Positions 1 to 5,690 of a stretch of 6,256 nucleotides of DNA are shown piece by piece. The DNA comes from Pseudomonadota bacterium (GTDB lineage: Bacteria > Pseudomonadota > Gammaproteobacteria > Burkholderiales > Burkholderiaceae_B): NCBI GenBank assembly GCA_021793875.1, contig JAJYRX010000091.1:1-6256 (forward strand), in the 5' to 3' direction. The position numbers were made by a program, and so were the translations under genes. Under the pieces are notes generated by a model. That model made no database searches and was not told where the DNA came from. It was given only the letters and a program-made list of their open reading frames with translations. Every line of letters starts with the position of its first letter. The stretch's first letter is position 1.

Positions 1-131
1 CTATGTTTGCGCCAACGAAATGCAATAGCAGACCAGTCGGTTTCCGGTGGTGCAGGTGGTAACCATGCTTCTATCTGACTAAGTACGCGCTGTGCTTGCG
101 CTACTAAATTAGAAATATCTGATGTGCTCAA
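1..131 (-). CDS. DUF815-like P-loop ATPase, N-terminal fragment (cut by window edge)
   Basis: This leftward reading frame enters from the window edge and shows only its first 43 residues. It is open from a TTG at 131-129; the frame reaches a stop further upstream with no ATG in between, and a GGGG run about six bases before the TTG can serve as ribosome binding site. The peptide has an amphipathic helix-like start (residues 5-24), then the proline-rich stretch WLPPAPPETDW at 23-33 and the tail SAIAFRWRKH. From memory this resembles the N-terminus of betaproteobacterial DUF815 ATP-binding proteins, which carry a Pro-rich, DWSA-type segment followed by FRWR. Their Walker motifs lie further in and would be outside the window. 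The cellular role of the family is not established. That the frame is coding seems likely; the family name is an inference from a short piece. It is divergent from ispB. Confidence 0.6.
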   Translation of the reverse strand, partial: MSTSDISNLVAQAQRVLSQIEAWLPPAPPETDWSAIAFRWRKH

Positions 132-158
132 TCCATACCCCGCTAAATTCTTGTAAAA

Positions 159-171
159 GTAATATTATTAC
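159..171. repeat. 13-nt palindrome in the divergent intergenic region
   Basis: GTAATA and TATTAC flank a single T, a perfect inverted repeat 28 bases before the start of the leftward gene. The half GTAATAT recurs as a direct copy at 188-194. Such an arrangement can be an operator or simply an AT-rich promoter region. I recognise no specific regulator motif. Confidence 0.25.
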
Positions 172-191
172 CCATTAGTGAGGTGGTGTAA

Positions 192-220
192 TATCGCTAC
201 TATTTTTACTGCCGTATAAT
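192..220 (+). promoter_or_regulatory. Candidate ispB promoter with a consensus -10
   Basis: A perfect sigma-70 -10 hexamer TATAAT lies at 215-220, 48 bases before the ispB start. The -35 position at 192-197 (TATCGC) matches the consensus poorly, so the promoter would be weak or activator-dependent. An alternative is TTGGCT at 220-225 with TATCAA at 243-248 and a 17-base spacer, but this would leave an unusually short leader. Confidence 0.4.
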
Positions 221-268
221 TGGCTGTTTTAGTACGATTACCTATCAACAGCCTGTCAGGATCACAAC

Positions 269-1234
269 TTGAATCTCTCCAATCTACTCACGCCAATTGC
301 AGCCGATATGAAAGCTATGGATGCCGTTATTAGGGCTCGGCTGAATTCTGAAGTGGCATTAATACGTACAATTGGTGACTATATAGTTGGTGCCGGTGGC
401 AAGCGCATGCGTCCCGCTATGCTGCTTATGGTTGCCGGAGCACTTGGCTATAAGGGCAAAGATCACCACATTATGGCCGGCGTAGTCGAGTTTATTCATA
501 CTGCAACTTTGCTTCATGATGATGTTGTAGATGAATCAGACATGCGTCGTGGACGCAGTACTGCTAATGCGGTTTTTGGTAATGCAGCAAGTGTTCTTGT
601 GGGTGATTACCTATATTCCAGGTCCTTTGAAATGATGGTTCAAACTAATAGCATGCGTGCTATGGCCGTTATGTCCGAGGCCACAACAGTTATTGCTGAA
701 GGCGAGGTGTTGCAGCTGCTTAATGTGCACGATCCAGACGTATCTATGGAGCGTTACCTTCAGGTTGTACGATATAAAACTGCAAAACTATTCGAGGCTG
801 CTGCACAGGTGGGGGCCATACTTGCTAGTGCCAATAGTCATGATGAAGCAAGTGCGGCGGCGTATGGGCGCCATATTGGTACAGCGTTTCAGTTAATAGA
901 TGATGTTCTAGATTACAGCGGTGATGCCGCTGCCCTTGGTAAAAACGTTGGTGATGATCTTCGAGAAGGCAAGCCAACCATGCCATTAATACATGTTATG
1001 GAAAATGGCAGTCAACAACAGCGTGCACTTATACAAGAAGCTATACGTACCGGCGAAGCAGATTTCGCTGCTGTTGCTGATGCTATACAAGACACGGGTG
1101 CACTTGAATACACGCGCAACGCTGCATTAGCCGAGGCAGATTTAGCCCGCCAGGCAATAACTAACTTCCCTAAGTCCGAGTATTTAGATAGCCTGCTACA
1201 GTTTTGTGAGTTTGCCGTAACGCGTGACCGTTAA
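269..1234 (+). CDS. ispB: Octaprenyl diphosphate synthase (trans-polyprenyl synthase)
   Basis: This 321-residue cytosolic enzyme condenses farnesyl diphosphate with isopentenyl diphosphate units to make the long all-trans side chain of ubiquinone, probably ubiquinone-8. GGKRMRP at 43-49 binds diphosphate. The first aspartate-rich motif is DDVVD at 84-88, inside LLHDDVVDESDMRRG. The second is DDVLD at 211-215, and GKPTMPL at 234-240 follows. Small residues (A79, T80) just before the first motif fit a long-chain product. Length and whole-protein resemblance to betaproteobacterial IspB are normal, with no missing key residue. The start is TTG: AGGA at 258-261 sits seven bases before it, and the N-terminus MNLSNLLTPIAADMK matches the family. 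The gene is probably monocistronic or weakly linked to the small gene 122 bp downstream. Distinguishing octaprenyl from nona- or decaprenyl product by sequence alone is not certain. Confidence 0.95.
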   Translation: MNLSNLLTPIAADMKAMDAVIRARLNSEVALIRTIGDYIVGAGGKRMRPAMLLMVAGALGYKGKDHHIMAGVVEFIHTATLLHDDVVDESDMRRGRSTANAVFGNAASVLVGDYLYSRSFEMMVQTNSMRAMAVMSEATTVIAEGEVLQLLNVHDPDVSMERYLQVVRYKTAKLFEAAAQVGAILASANSHDEASAAAYGRHIGTAFQLIDDVLDYSGDAAALGKNVGDDLREGKPTMPLIHVMENGSQQQRALIQEAIRTGEADFAAVADAIQDTGALEYTRNAALAEADLARQAITNFPKSEYLDSLLQFCEFAVTRDR

Positions 1235-1356
1235 TATGCAAGCCTTATTGCCTAATAGTAAGTGCGTATAGCCCAGTTACCAGAAAAAGTATACTATTAG
1301 ATCAGTATGACAGTTCTCGAACTGGCGCCGCAGCGCACAATAATAAAGGGGGAGCC
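1235..1356 (+). promoter_or_regulatory. Intergenic leader with short inverted repeats and strong RBS
   Basis: This gap between ispB and the small membrane gene holds no tRNA and no T-tailed terminator that I can see. A -10-like TATACT lies at 1290-1295 without a matching -35. ATACT (1291-1295) pairs with AGTAT (1304-1308). CAGTTC-TC-GAACTG at 1311-1324 is a 6+6 inverted repeat with a two-base centre, which is operator-like. AAAGGGGGAG at 1345-1354 is an unusually purine-rich ribosome binding site for the next gene. Together they suggest the small gene has its own regulated promoter, but this is inference. Confidence 0.3.
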
Positions 1357-1575
1357 ATGCAGTACATAATTCAAATACTTGCTGCTATTTTGTTTGGTAT
1401 TTCTATAGCAGCAATTTTTGGCACACGCACTACGTTTGTAATAATAGGTGCAATTCTTGCCATAGCATTTGCAGTAGCAACATTGTTCATACCTTCTTGG
1501 TGGGTTCTGTGGGGTGGTGTTGCATGCTTTATGGTTGGCCAGTTATTACACCGCGATAAGTTCTCAGCAGCTTAG
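1357..1575 (+). CDS. Small three-helix membrane protein, function unknown
   Basis: This is a 72-residue hydrophobic protein whose family I do not recognise. By eye it has three membrane segments: about 3-21, 26-46 and 48-64. A short basic loop (RTT at 24-26) follows the first, a PSWW turn (46-49) lies between the second and third, and the tail is charged, HRDKFSAA. It has no cleavable signal peptide, cysteine pair or catalytic motif. The ATG is preceded by a very purine-rich ribosome binding site, AAAGGGGGAG at 1345-1354, which supports real translation. The ORF also has the composition of a membrane protein rather than a shadow frame: there is no longer gene on the other strand here. It ends 20 bp from the end of the convergent nitronate monooxygenase gene. 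It could be a small inner-membrane accessory or stress protein; nothing in the context assigns a role. Confidence 0.75.
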   Translation: MQYIIQILAAILFGISIAAIFGTRTTFVIIGAILAIAFAVATLFIPSWWVLWGGVACFMVGQLLHRDKFSAA

Positions 1576-1577
1576 GC

Positions 1578-1604
1578 ATAAGCTAGATTGCCTGGCTAGT
1601 TTAT
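1578..1604. terminator. Weak hairpin between convergent genes
   Basis: ATAAGCTAG (1578-1586) can pair with CTAGTTTAT (1596-1604) through nine base pairs including one G-U, with a nine-base loop. It begins just after the stop of the small membrane gene and includes the stop of the leftward nitronate monooxygenase gene. On the + strand it is followed by ATTTTC, a poor T-run; on the - strand there is no T-run. It may serve as a weak terminator for the rightward transcript. The AT-rich stem makes this uncertain. Confidence 0.3.
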
Positions 1605-2660
1605 ATTTTCGTTAATTTCTTTTTGTAACTGCTGAACAAGTTCAGCAGCGGGCATTGCTCGTGCTAATGGCGCCCCCTGTCCAGCCCAATGTGGCGCAAA
1701 GTCATAATTATTACGTTCTTGAGCTGCCTTATCTAGTGCTTTTGTGGCTGTATAGCAAATTGGGTAGTCGGGTAATATTGGTCTACCAGGGGTGTCTATA
1801 TCGGTATGGGCCCGGTTTATTATTCCTCTGGCTGGACGCCCAGATATTACTGGAGTAAGGCCCGTATAGAATGCCTTGTCGCTTTGCAAGGCATCGCGAT
1901 AGGCTTTGTTGGCCGCAGATTCCGGGCAAAGAACAAATGCTGTTCCCATTTGTACAGCACAAGCTCCTAATCGCAAAGCTGCTCGTATTCCAGTTCCATT
2001 CATTATTCCGCCAGCTGCAATAACCGGCAGATGGCTTTTTTCTGCTAATAGCGTAAGTAGCGAAAAAGTTGTAAGTTCGCGGTCTTTGTCATGCTGATCA
2101 AAAATACCCCTGTGGCCCCCGGCTTCCCACCCTTGCGCTACTATGAAATCTAGCCCTGCACCCTCTATGGCCCGAGCTTCGGATAGTTTGGTTGCTGTGG
2201 CCATTAATATAATTCCCGCCTCTTTGAGTTGTTTTATAGCATTGCTACTTGGTAGGCCAAAATGAAAGCTTACTATTGCCGGCTTTAGTTCCAATACTAG
2301 GTCAAGTAACTCTGGATTATCGTTAAAGCTAGTGTATGGGTTATGAAGACTGCTTGGGCGTTCTGTGTCGAACTCGTCAAATAAAGGTGCTAAATAACGC
2401 AGCCAAACGGTTTCCCTAGTAGGGTCTGATACCGGTGTTTCATGACAGAAAAAATTTACGTTAAAGGGGGCGCTAGTTAGTTGCATGGTCTTTTCTATTA
2501 GCCGCCTTGCCTGTTCAGTGTTAGAGCTTCCCAAACCAAGCGAGCCCAGTGCACCAGCATTTGATACCGCAGCTGCCAGTTCTGGGGTTGCTGTACCTGC
2601 CATGGGAGCTTGTATTATGGGAATGGTTATTCCTAGTTTGTTTAAAGCACTGGTTTTCAT
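1596..2660 (-). CDS. Class I nitronate monooxygenase (FMN-dependent, 2-nitropropane dioxygenase family)
   Basis: This 354-residue cytosolic TIM-barrel flavoprotein should oxidise alkyl nitronates, such as propionate 3-nitronate, with oxygen, detoxifying a respiratory poison. The N-terminal QAPMAG (17-22) and PELAAAVSNAGALG (26-39) bind FMN, as do AAGGIMNGTGI (215-225) and VQMGTAF (236-242). The catalytic base would be H183 in QGWEAGGHRG (176-185). Y109, H133, Y254, Y299, Y303 and K307 are also present; as I recall, these are the active-site residues of the Pseudomonas aeruginosa class I enzyme at the same numbers, a strong match. The ending WAGQGAPLARAMPAAELV is typical of the family. The ATG start follows AGGAGAC (2667-2673, minus strand) by six bases. 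FabK enoyl-ACP reductase is a relative but lacks this full residue set. The gene is divergent from the transporter operon, with no obvious functional link. Confidence 0.9.
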   Translation of the reverse strand: MKTSALNKLGITIPIIQAPMAGTATPELAAAVSNAGALGSLGLGSSNTEQARRLIEKTMQLTSAPFNVNFFCHETPVSDPTRETVWLRYLAPLFDEFDTERPSSLHNPYTSFNDNPELLDLVLELKPAIVSFHFGLPSSNAIKQLKEAGIILMATATKLSEARAIEGAGLDFIVAQGWEAGGHRGIFDQHDKDRELTTFSLLTLLAEKSHLPVIAAGGIMNGTGIRAALRLGACAVQMGTAFVLCPESAANKAYRDALQSDKAFYTGLTPVISGRPARGIINRAHTDIDTPGRPILPDYPICYTATKALDKAAQERNNYDFAPHWAGQGAPLARAMPAAELVQQLQKEINENIN

Positions 2661-2758
2661 AGTAATGTCTCCTGGCTGCGTTATTATGAGTCCCTAATTG
2701 AACTTTAGAACAATGTGTATGATTCTGTACTAATACTTTCGTATGGTGTAGGCGTTTA
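2661..2758. promoter_or_regulatory. Divergent promoter region between nitronate monooxygenase and transporter operon
   Basis: These 98 bases must hold the starts of both flanking transcripts. For the rightward operon, TTGAAC at 2698-2703 and TATGAT at 2718-2723 look like -35 and -10 hexamers, but their 14-base spacing is too short for a good promoter. For the leftward gene, a -10-like CATAAT reads on the minus strand at 2688-2683. I see no Fur-type inverted repeat, and the stretch is too short for a typical cobalamin riboswitch. The permease start has only a weak ribosome binding site, TAGG near 2749-2752. Confidence 0.35.
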
Positions 2759-3781
2759 ATGAATTCAATTTTCTGGCGTATTTGTAGGTGGCCGTTGTTT
2801 GTCATTTTGTTAATGGCATCATTATGGCTAGCACTGGTTTCAGGTAGTTATCCGGTCACATGGGGTGATGTAGTGCATATATTCATGCCTGCATCTGACC
2901 ATACTCTTGGTAGTAATGCTGATACGCAAACACTAGAAGTGGTTCTTATGCAGATACGTCTACCAAGAATTTTAGCAGCGCTATTAGTGGGCGCAGCCTT
3001 GGCATGCTCTGGGGCCGCTTATCAGGCTATGTTTCGTAATCCACTTGTGTCGCCTGATATTCTTGGAGTTTCCGCCGGAGCCGGACTAGGTGCGGTGTTA
3101 GGTATAGTAATGGGGTTTACGCCATCAGCTATTCAGATAATGGCATTTTCAGGTGGTTTGCTAGCAGTATTAATGGTTTACAGCGTATCAACGATTTTAA
3201 AACGTCATGATCCTGTTTTGATATTGGTTCTTGCTGGTGTAGCTGTTGGTGCATTTCTTAGTGCTTTTATATCACTACTAACAATATTGGCTGATCCGTA
3301 TAGTGAGTTGGCATCTATTACTTTTTGGCTTTTAGGGGGGCTAGGCTCAGTAAGCATGTCTGACCTATATAGGTCGATACCGTTCATATTATTTGGATTT
3401 GTGCCTTTGGTTCTATTGCGTTGGCGAATAAACTTATTAAGTCTACCTGATGACGAGGCTCAAGCTTTAGGGTTGAACACAAAACAGCTGAGGCGCATAC
3501 TTATATTGGCAGCTACGCTTATGACTGCAAGTGTAGTGTCTTTTGCCGGAGTAATAGCGTGGGTTGGCTTAATAGTTCCCCATCTTGCTAGACTGGTAGT
3601 GGGACCAGTATTTTCCCGATTAATGCCAGCTGCAATAATGCTTGGCGCAGCTTTTATGCTGTTCACTGACACCATAGCAAGAAGTGCCAGCTATATGGAA
3701 ATACCGCTTGGGGTGCTTACGTCGCTGGTTGGTGCGCCATTTTTCGTATTGTTATTGCTTTATGGGCGGCGTAGCATATGA
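2759..3781 (+). CDS. FecCD/BtuC-family ABC transporter permease
   Basis: This 340-residue inner-membrane protein should dimerise to form the channel of a type II ABC importer, taking up a metal chelate (siderophore, heme, cobalamin) or an oxyanion. About ten hydrophobic segments are visible, the first at 12-29. Family hallmarks are RLPRILAALLVGAALACSG (67-85), FRNPLVSPDILGVSAGAG (92-109), the cytoplasmic coupling-helix region around EAQALGLNTKQLRR (233-246), GVIAWVGLIVPHLAR (264-278) and IPLGVLTSLVGAPFF (315-329). Length is usual for the family. The ATG at 2759 is the first start after an in-frame TGA at 2720-2722. The stop overlaps the start of the ATPase gene (ATGA), so the two are translationally coupled. 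No periplasmic binding protein gene lies next to it: upstream is a divergent oxidoreductase. The substrate cannot be decided from the permease sequence. Confidence 0.92.
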   Translation: MNSIFWRICRWPLFVILLMASLWLALVSGSYPVTWGDVVHIFMPASDHTLGSNADTQTLEVVLMQIRLPRILAALLVGAALACSGAAYQAMFRNPLVSPDILGVSAGAGLGAVLGIVMGFTPSAIQIMAFSGGLLAVLMVYSVSTILKRHDPVLILVLAGVAVGAFLSAFISLLTILADPYSELASITFWLLGGLGSVSMSDLYRSIPFILFGFVPLVLLRWRINLLSLPDDEAQALGLNTKQLRRILILAATLMTASVVSFAGVIAWVGLIVPHLARLVVGPVFSRLMPAAIMLGAAFMLFTDTIARSASYMEIPLGVLTSLVGAPFFVLLLLYGRRSI

Positions 3782-4557
3782 ATACAGCAAGGAACAAGCG
3801 TCCGTTAATACAACTAGAAAATGTTGCCATAGGATACAAGAGTAAAATAGTTGGGCATGATATAAGTTTTGATATTAACGCAGGCGAAGTATTTTGCCTG
3901 CTAGGCCCTAATGGTAGTGGTAAATCAACGCTTTTTAAAACTATTATGGGGCTTCTTAAGGCCAGTTCAGGTACCGTATATATAAATAATAAACCTATAA
4001 ACAGCTGGTCTACACGTGAATTAGCACATTATGTTGGCTATGTGCCCCAAGCTCAACCAGCCTCTTTCCCGTTTTTAGTGTCCGACATAGTTTTGATGGG
4101 CAGGTACGCAACTTTACGAGCGTTTTCATCCCCTAAAAAAGACGATTACAAAATAGCACTTGAAAGCTTGTCTGCTCTTGGTATAGAGCACTTATACGAG
4201 CGGCGTTACACTGAGTTAAGTGGTGGAGAGCGACAGCTGGTACTTCTTGCCAGGGCTTTGGCACAAAAGCCAGCTGTAATAATAATGGATGAGCCAACGG
4301 CTAGCCTTGACTTTGGTAATCAGGTTATGGTTCTTGAGGTGATAACTAGTCTGGCTGAGCGTAATATAGGAGTTTTGTTCTGCACTCATCAACCTGAGCA
4401 CGCTGCGATAGTTGCTGACCGCATCGCTCTATTGCGTAATGGGTCACTATTAGATGTAGGTACCGTTAATAAGATACTAACAGTTGATAACCTTGCAGGG
4501 CTATATTCTTTACCTATAGATAAAGTCAGGCGCTTATTAGATAGCAATATAAAGTAA
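3778..4557 (+). CDS. ABC transporter ATPase partner of the FecCD-type permease
   Basis: This 259-residue cytoplasmic ATPase would dimerise and power the permease encoded just upstream. All motifs are intact: Walker A GPNGSGKST (43-51), Q-loop Q91 in YVPQ, signature LSGGERQ (147-153), Walker B VIIMDEP (167-173) and H-loop H204 in CTHQ. The segment FPFLVSDIVLMGRYATLRAF (97-116) is typical of ATPases pairing with BtuC-type permeases. That part and the later ILTVDNLAGLYSLP (233-246) remind me of Haemophilus influenzae MolC (HI1470), the molybdate/tungstate ATPase, more than of enterobacterial FepC. This is a memory-based impression and not proof of substrate. Its ATG overlaps the permease stop by four bases. 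The next gene starts 14 bp after its stop, so transcription very probably continues into the nuclease genes. Confidence 0.93.
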   Translation: MNTARNKRPLIQLENVAIGYKSKIVGHDISFDINAGEVFCLLGPNGSGKSTLFKTIMGLLKASSGTVYINNKPINSWSTRELAHYVGYVPQAQPASFPFLVSDIVLMGRYATLRAFSSPKKDDYKIALESLSALGIEHLYERRYTELSGGERQLVLLARALAQKPAVIIMDEPTASLDFGNQVMVLEVITSLAERNIGVLFCTHQPEHAAIVADRIALLRNGSLLDVGTVNKILTVDNLAGLYSLPIDKVRRLLDSNIK

Positions 4558-4571
4558 ATAAGGTAGCTATT

Positions 4572-5690
4572 TTGGCATTAAAAATTATTCACACTGCTGA
4601 TTGGCAGATTGGTAGAGGATACTCAGCATTTGACCCTGAGGACTCCATAATGCTTTCAGAAGCCCGCTTTAATGTAATAAGCACAATTGCCGATTATGCC
4701 ACCAACTCAAAAGCAGATGTTATTTTAGTAGCCGGTGATGCTTTTGATGCTCATACTCTTGGTGATAAATCGTTAAGGCGTATGTTTAATAATTTAAATG
4801 GTTTCTCAGGGTTATGGATTTTTATACCAGGAAATCATGATGCCAATATTACCGAAGGGGTATGGGATAGGGCTCATAGGCTAAAAATAATTCCAGACAA
4901 TGCTCGCATATTGAAGGAGGCAGAACCCTTTCTTATAGATGAACTAAACTTGGCAATTCTGCCTGCACCATTGCACCAACGTAGCACTGCTTATGACCTT
5001 ACTCAGTGGTTTAATGGTGCTGTTACCCCATCAGAGTATTATCGTGTGGGTTTGGCCCATGGCAGCGTTATAGGACTTCTCCCAGAACATATCGATATTA
5101 ATAACCCAATTAACCATGAGATTGTAAACAGTGCAGAATTAGATTATTTAGCATTGGGAGATTGGCATGGTCTTATGCAGGTTAATCCAAGGTGTTGGTA
5201 TAGCGGAACACCTGAGACTGATCGTTTTCGTAACAATGAATCTGGGTATGTGCTTGAAGTCGATCTATTGCAACAAGGATCAGATCCTGTTGTTCAGCCA
5301 GTAAAGGTAGGGGAGCATAATTGGCTGTCCCTTGATATAAGCATTGAATCAGATGCTGATATTTCTACCTTGTTAAATGAGCTACAGAAAATGACTAGCA
5401 ACGTAGTTCTTGATCTTAAGTTAACAGGTCGTGTTTCGCTAACTCAGCAGCGCGATATAGATCAGGAGCTTGCAAGGGTAAGTGCCAGCGTCAGGGCGAT
5501 TCGAGTAGAAAATAAATTACGATTAACAGCTTCTGACGCTGATTTGAGCTACTTAAATTTCGATGGTTACCTATCTAGTGTATTAGCAGATCTTAAGTCT
5601 TTACAATCAAATCCAGACAAGGCTGAAGTGGCTGACAGGGCAATAAGTATATTGGCAGACCTGCTGCTGGAGGTAAGGGGTGAAGATTAA
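4572..5690 (+). CDS. Mre11/SbcD/YhaO-like metallophosphoesterase (DNA repair exonuclease family)
   Basis: This 372-residue calcineurin-like phosphoesterase is probably the nuclease subunit of an Mre11-Rad50-type complex that trims DNA ends. Metal-site motifs run in order: HTADWQIG (7-14, D10), AGDAFDAH (54-61, D56), GNHD (87-90, N88), LAHG (161-164, H163) and LALGDWHG (193-200, H199). Two positions differ from Mre11: the second His of DxH is Q12, and the first His of GHxH is D197. I recall the same DWQ and GDWHG forms in proteobacterial relatives, so they are likely a subfamily trait rather than decay. YSGTPETDRF (210-219) closes the nuclease domain; residues about 250-372 form the partner-binding or capping region. 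The start is TTG, with AAGGT at 4560-4564 seven bases upstream, giving MALKIIHTADW, the expected N-terminus. It overlaps the next gene by 11 bases. DNA substrate is inferred from family and partner. Confidence 0.88.
   Translation: MALKIIHTADWQIGRGYSAFDPEDSIMLSEARFNVISTIADYATNSKADVILVAGDAFDAHTLGDKSLRRMFNNLNGFSGLWIFIPGNHDANITEGVWDRAHRLKIIPDNARILKEAEPFLIDELNLAILPAPLHQRSTAYDLTQWFNGAVTPSEYYRVGLAHGSVIGLLPEHIDINNPINHEIVNSAELDYLALGDWHGLMQVNPRCWYSGTPETDRFRNNESGYVLEVDLLQQGSDPVVQPVKVGEHNWLSLDISIESDADISTLLNELQKMTSNVVLDLKLTGRVSLTQQRDIDQELARVSASVRAIRVENKLRLTASDADLSYLNFDGYLSSVLADLKSLQSNPDKAEVADRAISILADLLLEVRGED

Noticed and set aside
657..896. 79-codon rightward frame inside ispB
   Set aside because: It sits wholly inside ispB in another frame, is Cys- and Leu-rich and has no recognisable pattern.
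1235..1356. tRNA gene after ispB
   Set aside because: A tRNA-Pro follows ispB in some Burkholderiales, so I looked. There is no cloverleaf, GTTCGAATC-type T-arm or CCA end here; TTCTCGAAC at 1314-1322 only resembles a T-arm.
1655..2697. Three rightward open frames (1655-1858, 1906-2097, 2485-2697)
   Set aside because: They lie antisense inside the nitronate monooxygenase gene, which has full family motifs; their products show no domains and have no good ribosome binding sites.
2661..2758. Fur box or cobalamin riboswitch upstream of the permease
   Set aside because: No GATAATGATAATCATTATC-like inverted repeat is visible, and the 98-bp gap is too short for a usual cobalamin riboswitch; no B12-box-like conserved core was seen.
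2521..2805. 94-codon leftward open frame over the nitronate monooxygenase start and the permease start
   Set aside because: It overlaps two well-supported genes, is rich in His, Asn and Cys without any domain pattern, and reads as a shadow frame of the nitronate monooxygenase gene.
3205..4401. Leftward open frames inside the permease and ATPase genes (3205-3387, 3460-3675, 4216-4401)
   Set aside because: They are antisense to intact, motif-bearing genes and have compositions expected of shadow frames.
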